Source: Alistipes sp.
Lineage (GTDB): Bacteria > Bacteroidota > Bacteroidia > Bacteroidales > Rikenellaceae
Assembly (NCBI GenBank): GCA_017937765.1
Contig: JAGBCY010000004.1
Span: forward strand, 1 to 52,968
Direction: 5' to 3'
DNA length: 52,968 bases
Shown here: one piece after another, positions 16,379-25,372 of the stretch
How positions within the stretch are numbered: position 1 is the stretch's first letter
How the letters are laid out: every line of letters begins with the position of its first letter
Notes under the pieces: generated by a model
What the model was told of the DNA's origin: nothing
The model's input: the letters and a program-made list of their open reading frames with translations, nothing else
Database searches by the model: none
Position numbers and translations under genes: made by a program

Positions 16379-17488
16379 ATGGCGACGCTCTATTTTCATA
16401 TACCCTTCTGTCGTAAGATATGCACCTACTGCGATTTTTATAAGGTGGGTGCCGTGGCTCTGCTCCCTCGCGCCGTGGAGATGATGCACCGCGAGCTCGA
16501 TGCGCGTTGCGCGGAGATTGGCGATAAACCTCTTACGTCGATATATTTTGGTGGCGGAACGCCGTCACTGCTTAGCCCTCAGGATATCGAAGGACTTATC
16601 TCACACGCCCACGAACTCTTTGATTGCTCGGGAGTTGAGGAGATCACGCTCGAGGCTAATCCCGATGATCTTACCCCAGAGTATGTCGCCGAGCTGATGA
16701 CGACCTCCATCAACCGCCTAAGTCTCGGCGTGCAGTCGTTCGATGACCGTGTGCTCGAGTTTATGAACCGACGACACACGGCCGAGGAGGCTGAGCGTGC
16801 GGTGCAAAGACTCAGGGAGGCGGGGTACGATAACCTCTCGATAGATATAATCTTCGGCATCCGAGGTTTTGAGGATACGCTCCCCGAGACGCTGCGTCGG
16901 GCTGTCGCACTCGGCGTGGAGCATATCTCGGCATACCACCTCACGGTGGAACCGGCCACGAAGCTCGGCGTGATGGTGCGGCAGGGCGAGTATACGCCCA
17001 TTGCGGATGAGGAGTCTGAGGCGGAGTATCTCGCTCTACATCGGATATTTACCGAGGCGGGGTATGAACATTACGAGGTGTCGAACTACGCACTTCCCGG
17101 CAGACGGGCCAAGCATAACTCGGCCTACTGGACGGGTGTCGAGTACTTAGGCATAGGCCCCGGTGCGCACTCCTTCACGGGCGAAGAACGACGCTGGTGT
17201 GTGTCTACGGCGAAGCAGTATTCGGAAGGGGATATGCGCTATGAGGGTGAGCAACTTACGGCGACGGATCGTATCAACGAGTATGTTATGACGTCGCTGC
17301 GTAGGGTTGAAGGTATCGACCTCGACTTTGTGGAGTGTAGCTTTGGTGCGAGGGAGCGTCGGCGCATAGAGCGCAGTGCTCAGCCGTGGATCGAGAGTGG
17401 GGCACTTAGGCGTGAGGGTGTGCGACTGGCAATACCGGCGGAGTCATTCCTGATCTCGGATGCCGTGATCGAGGCATTATTTGCATAA
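16379..17488 (+). CDS. hemW: Radical SAM heme chaperone HemW (coproporphyrinogen oxidase-like)
   Basis: The product is 369 residues. The radical SAM motif is near the start: FHIPFCRKICTYCDF, with Cys11, Cys15 and Cys18 binding the [4Fe-4S] cluster. The conserved FGGGTPS, ANPDDL, SLGVQSF and YEVSNYA segments follow, as does the HemW C-terminal domain. The family inserts heme into respiratory proteins; true oxygen-independent HemN is longer. The start codon directly follows a promoter at 16348-16355 and no other gene is in the unit. Confidence 0.92.
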   Translation: MATLYFHIPFCRKICTYCDFYKVGAVALLPRAVEMMHRELDARCAEIGDKPLTSIYFGGGTPSLLSPQDIEGLISHAHELFDCSGVEEITLEANPDDLTPEYVAELMTTSINRLSLGVQSFDDRVLEFMNRRHTAEEAERAVQRLREAGYDNLSIDIIFGIRGFEDTLPETLRRAVALGVEHISAYHLTVEPATKLGVMVRQGEYTPIADEESEAEYLALHRIFTEAGYEHYEVSNYALPGRRAKHNSAYWTGVEYLGIGPGAHSFTGEERRWCVSTAKQYSEGDMRYEGEQLTATDRINEYVMTSLRRVEGIDLDFVECSFGARERRRIERSAQPWIESGALRREGVRLAIPAESFLISDAVIEALFA

Positions 17489-17507
17489 ATATTTTGTTTA
17501 TTGAAAA

Positions 17508-17515
17508 TATTTTTG
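17508..17515 (+). promoter_or_regulatory. Possible -7 box of the glycogen cluster
   Basis: TATTTTTG fits TAnnTTTG and lies 134 bases before the debranching enzyme start. The nearest upstream TTG (17481-17483) is at a rather long spacing of 24. Confidence 0.5.
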
Positions 17516-17649
17516 TAACTTCACTTGGTAAAACATAGTATATTCTCCTTTCTGTGCTGCTTGTCTCGTGGCTATCTTGCTGAGTTATAGGTATATGCGG
17601 CGTGGAAGTGTTGTATTTGAACAGAAACTAACAAAATATAAGTATCATT

Positions 17650-19680
17650 ATGTCAGGACTTAAATTCGACAAACGTGAATTGGGTAACTTGGAGTACTCG
17701 TTGGATCGCGAGATGCTGGCTACGGATCGCCGTGGTGGCTATATGAGTACGACCATAGTGTGCTGTAATACACGTAAATATCACGGTTTGATGGTTGCAC
17801 CCATCGACCAGAGCGATCGTACCTATGTGCTGCTGTCGTCGCTCGACGAGACCGTTGTGCAGCACGACCAGTCGTTCAACCTCGCACTCCACCGCTTCGA
17901 TGGTGTCTACGAGCCCCGCGGCCATAAGTATATCACCGACTTCGAGTACACGCCTACGCCTACGATCACCTACCGTGTGGGTGGTGTGATTCTGAAGAAG
18001 GAGCTTCTCTGGATTCACAAGCGCACGCAGCTAATGATCCGCTATACGTTGGTGGATGCTCACTCGGAGACGACGTTGCGTCTGCGTCCCTTGTTGGCCT
18101 TCCGCGATAAGCACGCGCTGTCGAAGGCTAATATGGAGGCCGATGGTAGGGCTTATCCTATCCCCTACGGTGTTAAGTGTCGTTTGTACGAGGGCTTCCC
18201 CTGGTTGCATATGCAGCTCGACAAGGCCGATGCAGAGTTTATCGCTGCCCCCGACTGGTATTATAACTTCGAGTATCGCAAGGAGTTGGCTCGCGGCTAC
18301 GAGGGTCACGAAGACCTGCTCACGACGGGTTATTTCGAGTTTAAGATCAAGAAGGGTGAGAGCGTGATATTCTCGGCTGCAACCGATATGATGGCATCGC
18401 CCGAGACAATCTCGGCAGTTTACGAGGCATCGTTGGCACGCCGTACACACAAGATCGATTTCTTAAGTTGCTTGCAGCACTCGGCACGTCAGTTCGTTAT
18501 ACGCCGTCCCGAGAATCGTACCGAGGTTATCGCTGGATATCCCTGGTTTGGTCCATTTATGGAGGATACGTTTATGGCACTTCCGGGCCTTACGCTTACG
18601 CAGGGCCACAAGGAGGACTGCATCGACGTGCTCGATACGGCCGTCCGCGACTTCAAGTCGAGTGGTCTTATCGAGGGTAAGATGTTGCCACCCATGGCTG
18701 ACGCACCGCTCTGGTTCTTCTATGCGCTCCAGCAGCTCGAGGCACATATCGGTCAGAAGGAGTTGTGGGCGAAGTATGGCGAGGCTATGAAGGGTATCCT
18801 CGAGGTGTATCGTCGTGGCTTCTCGGACGAGGTGCGTATGCACGATAATGGCCTAATCTGGGCATCGGCCGAGCGTCCGTTGACGTGGATGGGTACCATT
18901 GTCGATGGCCAGCCCCTCACGCCGCGTAGAGGCTATGCTGTGGAGATTCAGGCTCTGTGGTATAATGCCGTGGAGTTTACGTTGGCAGTGGCTAAGAAGC
19001 AGGGCGACAAGGAGTTTGTTGCCGAGTGGAAGGAGCTACCTAAGCGCATTAAGGCCGCCTTTAACGAAAAATTCTGGTTAGAGGAGGAGGGCTATGTTGC
19101 CGACTATGTGAACTACGACGAGGTTAACAAGTTCATACGTTGTAATATGGCCGTTGTTTGTGGCTTGGACTATAAGCTCGTCGATGACGAGAAGCTCGTG
19201 CGTATCCTTATGACCATCCGCGAGCACCTGCTCACACCGCGTGGTCTGCGCACGTTGTCGCCGCGTAACCTGCTCTACAAGTCGAACTACAACGAGGATC
19301 AGCGTTCGCAGGACCTCGCGTCGCGCAATGGCTCGGCGTGGGTATGGCCGCTGGCGTTCTATGTTAAGGCTTGCTTCGATTTGGGTGGCGAGAAGTTCGC
19401 AGATGAGGCACGTGCCATCCTCGCCGACTTCGACGACGAGCTTCAGACCAAGTGTGTAGGCTCGCTCTCGGAGCGTTTCGAGGGAGATCCTCCGCATAAT
19501 CCCCGTGGTTCGGTATCGCACGCAACGTCGGTAGGTGCTTTGCTCTATATCAACTCGCTTGTCGAGCGATATGCGGCGAAGAAGCCTGCGCGTAAGTCGA
19601 CAGCTAAGAAGGCTACGGCGGAGTGCGCAACGGAGGAGAAGCCCAAGCGTAAGTGTGTGCGCAAGAGTACGAAGAAGTAA
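17650..19680 (+). CDS. Glycogen debranching enzyme (amylo-alpha-1,6-glucosidase type)
   Basis: The product is 676 residues. The N-terminal domain has the family opening EYSLDREMLATDRRGGYMSTT and NTRKYHGLMVAP. The C-terminal (alpha/alpha)6 catalytic domain has GYPWFGPFMEDTFMALPGL and the late RNGSAWVWPLAFY and HNPRGSVSHATSVGAL. It hydrolyses alpha-1,6 branches in glycogen in the cytosol. It is the first gene of a three-gene cluster with a GT4 synthase (25-base gap) and a GH57 amylase (17-base gap), which together make and remodel storage glucan. After the normal end, a Lys/Ala/Thr-rich tail (KKPARKSTAKKATAE, PKRKCVRKSTKK) is added, which is unusual for the family. Confidence 0.9.
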   Translation: MSGLKFDKRELGNLEYSLDREMLATDRRGGYMSTTIVCCNTRKYHGLMVAPIDQSDRTYVLLSSLDETVVQHDQSFNLALHRFDGVYEPRGHKYITDFEYTPTPTITYRVGGVILKKELLWIHKRTQLMIRYTLVDAHSETTLRLRPLLAFRDKHALSKANMEADGRAYPIPYGVKCRLYEGFPWLHMQLDKADAEFIAAPDWYYNFEYRKELARGYEGHEDLLTTGYFEFKIKKGESVIFSAATDMMASPETISAVYEASLARRTHKIDFLSCLQHSARQFVIRRPENRTEVIAGYPWFGPFMEDTFMALPGLTLTQGHKEDCIDVLDTAVRDFKSSGLIEGKMLPPMADAPLWFFYALQQLEAHIGQKELWAKYGEAMKGILEVYRRGFSDEVRMHDNGLIWASAERPLTWMGTIVDGQPLTPRRGYAVEIQALWYNAVEFTLAVAKKQGDKEFVAEWKELPKRIKAAFNEKFWLEEEGYVADYVNYDEVNKFIRCNMAVVCGLDYKLVDDEKLVRILMTIREHLLTPRGLRTLSPRNLLYKSNYNEDQRSQDLASRNGSAWVWPLAFYVKACFDLGGEKFADEARAILADFDDELQTKCVGSLSERFEGDPPHNPRGSVSHATSVGALLYINSLVERYAAKKPARKSTAKKATAECATEEKPKRKCVRKSTKK

Positions 19681-19705
19681 AACGTAAAAAAGAAAGATAT
19701 AGATT

Positions 19706-21025
19706 ATGAGAGTCTTAATGTTCGGCTGGGAGTTTCCTCCCCATATCGCTGGTGGTCTGGGTACCGCCTGCTACGGTATGACACAGGGTCTGGCTCGCAA
19801 CGATGTGGAGGTTATCTTCGTGATGCCCAAGGCATCGGGCGACGAGGACCAGAGCTTTGTTAAGGTTGTCAACGCCAGCGATGTAGAGGCACGCTATTGT
19901 GACTCAAGCATTGAGGGTGCGGATGACATTATGCGTAAAATTTCGTTCATCCATATCGACTCGAATATGGTTCCCTACATCTCGCCCGAGGAGTGGGCTA
20001 CCTACCGCGAGGGCTACGAGCGCACGGGTAAGAAGTTCTGGGAGCGTAAGGGTGATAGCTGGACTCAGCGTTACACCTTCTCGGGTAAGTATGGCGCAAA
20101 CATTATGGAGGAGGTTGCACGCTACGCTGTCGTTGCTGCTGAGGTGGCACGCCAGCTTGAGGGCCAGTTCGATGTTATCCACGCCCACGACTGGTTGACC
20201 TACTTCGCTGGTATCGCAGCTAAGCGCGTGTCGGGTAAGCCACTGGTTGTTCATATGCACGCCACGTCGTTCGACCGCTCGTCGAGCGATAATATCGACA
20301 CGCGCGTCTACGAGATCGAGCGCGCAGGTATGGCTGCAGCCGATATGGTCATCGCCGTGTCGAACCTCACGCGTAACATCGTCATCAACAAGTATAACAT
20401 CGAGCCTGAGAAGGTTGTGGCTGTGCACAACGCTGTGCAGTTTGCCGAGAACGACAACCCCGTGCCCGAGCGTGGCGTCGAGGATAAGATCGTGACGTTC
20501 CTCGGACGTATCACCTTCCAGAAGGGTCCCGACTACTTCATCGAGGCTGCGGCTAAGGTGTTGGCTCGCGTACCCAACGTGCGCTTCGTGATGGCTGGCT
20601 CGGGCGATATGATGAATCACTGTATTCGTCGTGTTGCACAGCTCGGCATCGCCGACCGTTTCCACTTTACGGGCTTCCTTAAGGGTGACGACGTGCAGAA
20701 GATGTTCCAGCTCTCGGACGTCTACATTATGCCGTCGGTATCGGAGCCATTCGGTATCTCGCCGCTGGAGGCTATGCGCTCGAATGTGCCTACGATCATC
20801 TCACACCAGAGCGGTGTTGCCGAGGTGTTGGACTATGCTGTTAAGGTTAACTACTGGGATGTCGACGCTATGGCCGATGCTATCTACGGTCTCATTACCT
20901 ATCCGGCCCTCGCCAAGATGTTCTCGGAGAAGGGTATGGAGGAGGTCAACAACCTCAAGTGGTTCAACGCTGCTGTCAAGATCAAGGATGTATACCAGCA
21001 GGCTATCGACAAGTGTAATAAATAA
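19706..21025 (+). CDS. Glycogen/glucan synthase-type glycosyltransferase (GT4/GT5-like GT-B fold)
   Basis: The product is 439 residues. The N-terminal GT-B domain opens with MRVLMFGWEFPPHIAGGLGTA, the glycine-rich acceptor loop of glycogen synthases. HAHDWLT and VVHMHAT follow. The C-terminal donor domain shows FLGRITFQKGPDYF and SVSEPFGISPLEAM, the EX7E-like signature. Between the debranching enzyme and the GH57 amylase the role is very likely elongation of cytosolic glycogen with a nucleotide-sugar donor. Whether that donor is ADP- or UDP-glucose cannot be told from the sequence. Confidence 0.87.
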   Translation: MRVLMFGWEFPPHIAGGLGTACYGMTQGLARNDVEVIFVMPKASGDEDQSFVKVVNASDVEARYCDSSIEGADDIMRKISFIHIDSNMVPYISPEEWATYREGYERTGKKFWERKGDSWTQRYTFSGKYGANIMEEVARYAVVAAEVARQLEGQFDVIHAHDWLTYFAGIAAKRVSGKPLVVHMHATSFDRSSSDNIDTRVYEIERAGMAAADMVIAVSNLTRNIVINKYNIEPEKVVAVHNAVQFAENDNPVPERGVEDKIVTFLGRITFQKGPDYFIEAAAKVLARVPNVRFVMAGSGDMMNHCIRRVAQLGIADRFHFTGFLKGDDVQKMFQLSDVYIMPSVSEPFGISPLEAMRSNVPTIISHQSGVAEVLDYAVKVNYWDVDAMADAIYGLITYPALAKMFSEKGMEEVNNLKWFNAAVKIKDVYQQAIDKCNK

Positions 21026-21042
21026 AAAAGAAATATAGATAT

Positions 21043-22221
21043 ATGAAGACTGTTTGTTTCTATTTTCAGGTGCACCAGCCCTGGCGTTTGAAGACCTATC
21101 GTTTCTTCCAGATGGGTAAGGATCATAACTACCTTGATGACTTTACCAACCGCGCTATTATGCAGAAGGTTGCGCGCGAGTGCTACCTCCCGATGAATGC
21201 GCTGCTGCTCAGCCTCATCGAGCAGAACAAGGGAGCTTTCCGTTGCACGTTCTCGATCACGGGCTCGGCTGTCGAGCAGTTCAAGGCCTATGCTCCCGAG
21301 GTGCTCGAGTCGTTCAAGGCTCTCGCTGCTACGGGTTGTGTGGAGTTCCTCGGCGAGACATACTCTCACTCGCTTTCGTCGCTCTACTCGGCCGACGAGT
21401 TCAAGCAGGAGGTTAAGCTCCACACCCAGATGCTCAAGGAGGAGATCGGCGTGAAGCCCACCGCCTTCCGTAACACCGAGCTTATCTACTCGGACGATAT
21501 CGCCAAGATGGTCGAGGGCCTCGGCTTTAAGACAATGCTTGCCGAGGGTGCGCGTCATATTCTGGGTTGGAAGTCGCCCAACTTCGTCTATACCGACGCT
21601 GTGGATAACAAGCTCCGCCTGTTGCTGCGCAACTATAAGCTCTCGGACGATATCGCCTTCCGCTTCTCGAATGAGGGTTGGCCCGAGTGGCCGCTAACGG
21701 CTGATAAGTATGCTCAGTGGGTTGCTCAGGAGACTGGCGACGTGGTTAACCTCTTTATGGACTACGAGACCTTCGGCGAGCACCAGAAGGCATCTACCGG
21801 CATCTTCGACTTTATGAAGGCACTGCCCGCAGCACTTCTCGCTACTGGCGAGGTTGAGTTTGCGACGGCCTCGGAGGCAGCGAAGAAGCTCCAGCCTGTG
21901 GCTGTGCTCCACTGTCCCTATGCAATGTCGTGGGCCGATGAGGAGCGCGACGTTACCGCTTGGCTCGGTAACGATCTGCAGAACGAGGCGTTCCAGAAAC
22001 TCTATGCTCTTGCTCCGAAGGTTAAGAAGGCGAAGAACAAGGATTTCGAGTATGTATGGCACTTTATGCAGAACTCCGACCACTTCTATTATATGGCAAC
22101 CAAGTGGTTCTCGGATGGTGATGTTCACTCGTATTTTAACCCATATGACTCTGCTTATGAGGCATTTATAAATTATATGAATGTGTTGGCAGACTTTGAG
22201 ATCGAGCTTAACAAGCTGTAA
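21043..22221 (+). CDS. GH57-family alpha-amylase / glucanotransferase
   Basis: The product is 392 residues and carries the five GH57 regions in order: FQVHQPW (His11), FLGETYSHS, FRNTELIYSDD with the catalytic nucleophile Glu146, and FMDYETFGEH with the catalytic acid Asp240. There is no signal peptide, so it acts in the cytosol on glycogen or maltodextrin. It is third in the glycogen cluster. The stop codon TAA (22219-22221) is followed at once by a palindromic repeat element (22222-22344) that probably also ends the transcript. Confidence 0.92.
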   Translation: MKTVCFYFQVHQPWRLKTYRFFQMGKDHNYLDDFTNRAIMQKVARECYLPMNALLLSLIEQNKGAFRCTFSITGSAVEQFKAYAPEVLESFKALAATGCVEFLGETYSHSLSSLYSADEFKQEVKLHTQMLKEEIGVKPTAFRNTELIYSDDIAKMVEGLGFKTMLAEGARHILGWKSPNFVYTDAVDNKLRLLLRNYKLSDDIAFRFSNEGWPEWPLTADKYAQWVAQETGDVVNLFMDYETFGEHQKASTGIFDFMKALPAALLATGEVEFATASEAAKKLQPVAVLHCPYAMSWADEERDVTAWLGNDLQNEAFQKLYALAPKVKKAKNKDFEYVWHFMQNSDHFYYMATKWFSDGDVHSYFNPYDSAYEAFINYMNVLADFEIELNKL

Positions 22222-22344
22222 TTTCTTGTGAGAAGGGGCCTATTTTGGCCCCTCAATCCAAAGAGCGAATGGGAAATACGTCAAGTATGTCCCATCCGCT
22301 CTTTCTCTTTATCGGCACCAAATTAGGCCCCTTCTCGCAAGAAA
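22222..22344. repeat. Palindromic structured repeat, copy 1 of 4
   Basis: The outer arms TTTCTTGTGAGAAGGGGCCTA and TAGGCCCCTTCTCGCAAGAAA pair over about 21 bp. An inner stem AAAGAGC/GCTCTTT leads to the core hairpin 22268-22296 (ATGGGA, A, ATAC, loop, GTAT, G, TCCCAT). The copy at 52772-52894 is nearly identical along its whole length. Copies at 38491-38619 and 47525-47580 share the core but not the arms. It starts on the base after the GH57 stop codon. Confidence 0.9.
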
Positions 22345-22407
22345 GTGGGATGCGCTATCTCAGACCAAGAGTAATATTTACTCACTACTCATTAAATACC
22401 TCTCTTG

Positions 22408-23217
22408 CTACTGCGTGACGATAAACGTGCCCGAGTAATCCAACGCTACGCTCTCGCCATTGGCTAATGTGTAACGTGCCGTGACGTGGTGTGCCGTGGT
22501 GCCAGTAGCCTCGTCGGTGATGGCAGTAACGTCGGCATTACCCTCTGTAAAGCACTCAAAATCAGCACCCGTGTAGAAGGTGATGTAGGTATAACGCTGG
22601 TCGGTGGTCATCACCGAGCCGTCGCCCAGAGGGTAGTTGCCCGTGGGTAGGTGGTTGCTCTCCAGCGGCGAGTAGAAGTCGATAAATAGCGTACGGTCCG
22701 TGGCGTTATCGTAGAACGACACATAGTCGTTACGCAGACCGTTGGTCTCCATCGTGTAGACATATGCCGTGATGTTGCCGCTAAGGGTGTAGGTGGCATC
22801 CTCCGCGGGCTTCGCGATGGTCTGCACAACGAGCGTGCTTGCCTCGCTGATCTTGCCGGCACTATTCGCTGCCGCCGCATAGATCTCGTAGGTCATACCC
22901 GCAACGAGATTCTCGATCAAGATCACGGTCGTGGTATTCGCCTCGGCCTCTGTGCCGTTAGCGATAACACTCTCGGCATCAACTATTTCGCTACTCTGTA
23001 TTACGCACAGCCAGCGCACCTCCGTTGCATTGCTCGAGCTGAGCTCAACGGTTATGCTCTCCGAGGCGATGTCTACCGTGCGGAGTGCGATCGTAGCCTT
23101 TGCCACCTCCTCCGTGGGGTTGTCGTTAGGGTTCTGGGGTGTGGGCTCCTTGTCGTCGCCACACGCGAGGGTGAGCACGGTCGCAAGGATCATAGATGTA
23201 ATCTTTAATAGTCTCAT
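22408..23217 (-). CDS. Putative lipoprotein with a fibronectin type III-like region, function unknown
   Basis: The product is 269 residues. The signal peptide ends in LTLAC with Cys19 as the lipidation site, followed by an acidic/proline linker (GDDKEPTPQNPNDNPTEE), a frequent sorting pattern for surface lipoproteins in this phylum. Residues about 42-130 have the strand pattern of a fibronectin type III-like domain, including AGMTYEIYAAAANSAGKIS. The C-terminal half is a second beta-rich domain with no family I can name. It lies downstream of plsX in the same direction but behind a hairpin at 23237-23261, so it may be a separate unit. Confidence 0.7.
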   Translation of the reverse strand: MRLLKITSMILATVLTLACGDDKEPTPQNPNDNPTEEVAKATIALRTVDIASESITVELSSSNATEVRWLCVIQSSEIVDAESVIANGTEAEANTTTVILIENLVAGMTYEIYAAAANSAGKISEASTLVVQTIAKPAEDATYTLSGNITAYVYTMETNGLRNDYVSFYDNATDRTLFIDFYSPLESNHLPTGNYPLGDGSVMTTDQRYTYITFYTGADFECFTEGNADVTAITDEATGTTAHHVTARYTLANGESVALDYSGTFIVTQ

Positions 23218-23236
23218 AGTTTGTTAGTTGCAATAA

Positions 23237-23261
23237 AGGCTGTCTCGCGTGGAGACAGCCT
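23237..23261 (-). terminator. Terminator after plsX
   Basis: A perfect 10-bp stem (AGGCTGTCTC and GAGACAGCCT, 5-base loop) lies 19 bases past the plsX stop and is followed on the minus strand by TTTATTG. Confidence 0.65.
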
Positions 23262-23280
23262 AAGGTCATTCATAGTTTCG

Positions 23281-24324
23281 TTATGCCTCCACGTCGTTAT
23301 TCTCCTTGAGAGCCTCGCGGAGCTTGGCGTGGAAGTTACTGTTGATGTCGCGCTCCATAGAGAGGATCATACTGCAAATAGCGCGTGCCGACGAGCTGCC
23401 GTGGCCAATCATAACAGGGGCATTGATACCCATAACCTGCAGACCGCCAACGCTCTCGGCATTCATCGACTCCCAGAAATCCTGCTGCCAGTAGAGCTTC
23501 GGAACGATACGCCCGAGCAGCGGGCGGAGGAAGTTCTTAATGCGAGGCTTACCGCCACCGAGGCGGAAGTTGATGCGGTAGAGGGCCTCGGCCATCTTCA
23601 AGAGGCTGTTGCCAACGAAGGCATCGGCAACGACAACGTCGCCAATCTTTCCGGTGAAGATATACGAAGCCTCGACATTACCCACGAAGTTGTAACGCTT
23701 GTTGGCCTTCATAAGGTCGTACGTTGCCTTCGACTGGGCATTGCCCTTGCCCTCCTCCTCACCGATGTTGAGGAGTGCTACACGCGGGTTCTCCATCTTG
23801 AGGGCCGACTTGGCGTATATCGAGCCGAGTAGACCATACTGAGCCAGTACCTCGGGCTTGGCGTCGACGTTAAGACCCACGTCCATAAGTATTGCACGAC
23901 GTATGCCGTGCTCGGCAGATACCGTGGGTATGAGTGTTGCAAGTACAGGGCGGATGACACCCTCGATAGGCTTGATTACCTGCTGCGAGCCCACCAACAT
24001 TGCGCCCGTAGAGCCGGCACTCGCGAAGCCGTCGATCTTACCCTCCGCCAGATCGCGGAATCCCACGGTGATACTCGAGTCACGCTTGGCAACAAAGGCC
24101 TTGGCGGGGTGGTCGCCCATCTCGATAACTTCGGTGGTGGCCACGATGTCGAAGTTATGCTCGGGGCAGTTATGCTTCCTAAGAAGCTCGCGGATGCGTT
24201 GCTCGTCGCCATAGAGAACTATGCGACTCTCCTTGCTTAGGAGCTTGAGCGACATCACTGCGCCCTCGATTGCTACCTCGGGAGCGAAGTCGCCACCCAT
24301 AGCATCAATACCGATTCTTATCAT
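23281..24324 (-). CDS. plsX: Phosphate acyltransferase PlsX
   Basis: PlsX converts acyl-ACP and phosphate to acyl-phosphate, the donor for glycerol-3-phosphate acylation, at the inner face of the membrane. The true start is MIRIGIDAMGGDFAPE at 24324 (347 residues). The longer open frame back to 24390 runs into the terminator-like hairpin and has no family similarity. Conserved segments include AFVAKRDSSI, GFASAGSTGAML, LMDVGLN and GNVEAS. It follows rpmF in the conserved order yceD-rpmF-plsX; the fabH gene often found next is absent here. Confidence 0.95.
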   Translation of the reverse strand: MIRIGIDAMGGDFAPEVAIEGAVMSLKLLSKESRIVLYGDEQRIRELLRKHNCPEHNFDIVATTEVIEMGDHPAKAFVAKRDSSITVGFRDLAEGKIDGFASAGSTGAMLVGSQQVIKPIEGVIRPVLATLIPTVSAEHGIRRAILMDVGLNVDAKPEVLAQYGLLGSIYAKSALKMENPRVALLNIGEEEGKGNAQSKATYDLMKANKRYNFVGNVEASYIFTGKIGDVVVADAFVGNSLLKMAEALYRINFRLGGGKPRIKNFLRPLLGRIVPKLYWQQDFWESMNAESVGGLQVMGINAPVMIGHGSSSARAICSMILSMERDINSNFHAKLREALKENNDVEA

Positions 24325-24370
24325 AGTGTAGCTGTTAAGGTTCGAAAATAGATGGTCGGGGGAACCTAAG

Positions 24371-24409
24371 TTATAAAAAGAAAAGCACAACCGCTTTGTG
24401 CGGTGTGCT
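24371..24409 (-). terminator. Attenuator/terminator between rpmF and plsX
   Basis: A 10-bp stem with one bulged base (AGCAC-A-ACCGC at 24384-24394 and GCGGTGTGCT at 24400-24409) is followed on the minus strand by TTTTCTTTTTATAA. It should reduce the message passing from rpmF to plsX. Confidence 0.65.
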
Positions 24410-24429
24410 CTTCTTCTTTGTTCGGAAGA

Positions 24430-24615
24430 CTACTCAGCTGCCTTCTTCTCGATAGCGAGCTTACCGCGGTAGAAGCCGCACTCGGGGCATACGCGGTGGT
24501 AGAGTACTGCTGAACCGCAGTTTGAGCAGTTTACTACAGTGGGAACTACAGCCTTGTAGTGAGTTCTTCTCTTGTCTCGACGTGTAGAAGAGACTTTGTG
24601 TTTAGGATGTGCCAT
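24430..24615 (-). CDS. rpmF: 50S ribosomal protein L32
   Basis: The product is 61 residues. The start AHPKHKVSSTRRDKRRTHYK is the conserved basic N-terminus. The four zinc-binding cysteines are present as CSNC and CPEC, so this is the zinc-containing (C+) form. It lies between yceD and plsX, as in many bacteria. Confidence 0.97.
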   Translation of the reverse strand: MAHPKHKVSSTRRDKRRTHYKAVVPTVVNCSNCGSAVLYHRVCPECGFYRGKLAIEKKAAE

Positions 24616-24702
24616 ACTACAATATAATTTTTAAGTTTTTAAGTTTCTATTTCAGCATTGCCTCGTGCCTGACGGATAGACCCGAGCGATGCCGCAAATC
24701 TT

Positions 24703-25266
24703 CTATTCTTTACCCTCCATCTTGTGCTTGAGAGCCTCGAGCAACTCCTTGTTGTAGTCGTCGAGACCGCAGACGTCGCTCTCCTCAGCCTCGGCCTCCA
24801 TACGCTCGATCTCCTCCTCGGTAGCAACGCTAAACGACGCGAGCATCTCGGGATTGCAACCACCCTCCTCGTGTACACGGCGGTAGGGCAGTGTGAGCAC
24901 GATACTCTCGTAGATATACTGCGTGAGGTCGAGAAAATCCTCCGAGGGTGATATCCACATCACATCGCCATCGTAGTCGTTGATCTCGTCGGAGAACTTA
25001 ACCACGAGGTCGCCCTCATAATCTACCGCTATCGGACAATCCTCCAAGCAGCGGTCACACTCGCAGATTACCTCGCCATTTATTGTGACGTTGAGCTCCA
25101 ACATCGTCTCGCTACGCTTGAGCGTGACGTGTGCATCGCAACGTCCTCCCTTGATCTCCACACGGTCGTATGCCTCGAAAAGCGAGTCATCTACCTGAAA
25201 ATCATACTCATAGCTTCCACTTTTAAGCCCTTTGTAGGCTATTGTGTACAATGCAATCTGCTCCAT
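24703..25266 (-). CDS. yceD: YceD (DUF177) family protein, linked to 23S rRNA / L32
   Basis: The product is 187 residues from MEQIALYTIAYKGL. The DUF177 core shows CECDRCLEDCPIAV and a late acidic C-terminus with CNPEMLA and DPRW-like spacing. The family is co-conserved with rpmF and implicated in 23S rRNA maturation. I choose the ATG at 25266 over the upstream ATG at 25287. The -7 box TAAATTTG (25285-25292) covers that upstream ATG, so a transcript from this promoter would not include it. It is the first gene of yceD-rpmF-plsX. Confidence 0.88.
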   Translation of the reverse strand: MEQIALYTIAYKGLKSGSYEYDFQVDDSLFEAYDRVEIKGGRCDAHVTLKRSETMLELNVTINGEVICECDRCLEDCPIAVDYEGDLVVKFSDEINDYDGDVMWISPSEDFLDLTQYIYESIVLTLPYRRVHEEGGCNPEMLASFSVATEEEIERMEAEAEESDVCGLDDYNKELLEALKHKMEGKE

Positions 25267-25284
25267 TTCAGCACAATTAGTCTG

Positions 25285-25315
25285 CAAATTTACGACAAAA
25301 AACTAAAATCTGCAA
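25285..25315 (-). promoter_or_regulatory. Promoter of the yceD-rpmF-plsX operon
   Basis: The -7 box TAAATTTG (25292 to 25285) and the -33 TTG (25315 to 25313) are separated by 20 bases. The box overlaps the ATG at 25287 and so decides the yceD start in favour of 25266. Confidence 0.75.
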
Positions 25316-25323
25316 ATTATTAC

Positions 25324-25331
25324 TATTTTTG
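25324..25331 (+). promoter_or_regulatory. -7 box of the gene at 25373
   Basis: TATTTTTG lies 41 bases before the ATG at 25373 and points away from the yceD promoter. No good -33 is seen. Confidence 0.5.
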
Positions 25332-25372
25332 TAGCAAAGTTTTAAGTAAAAAGATTGAAAATTGTTGATGTT

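Noticed and set aside
20899-21558. Long antisense open frames in the glycogen cluster, dnaK and groEL
   Set aside because: They mirror GC-rich codon-biased genes on the other strand and have no independent support.
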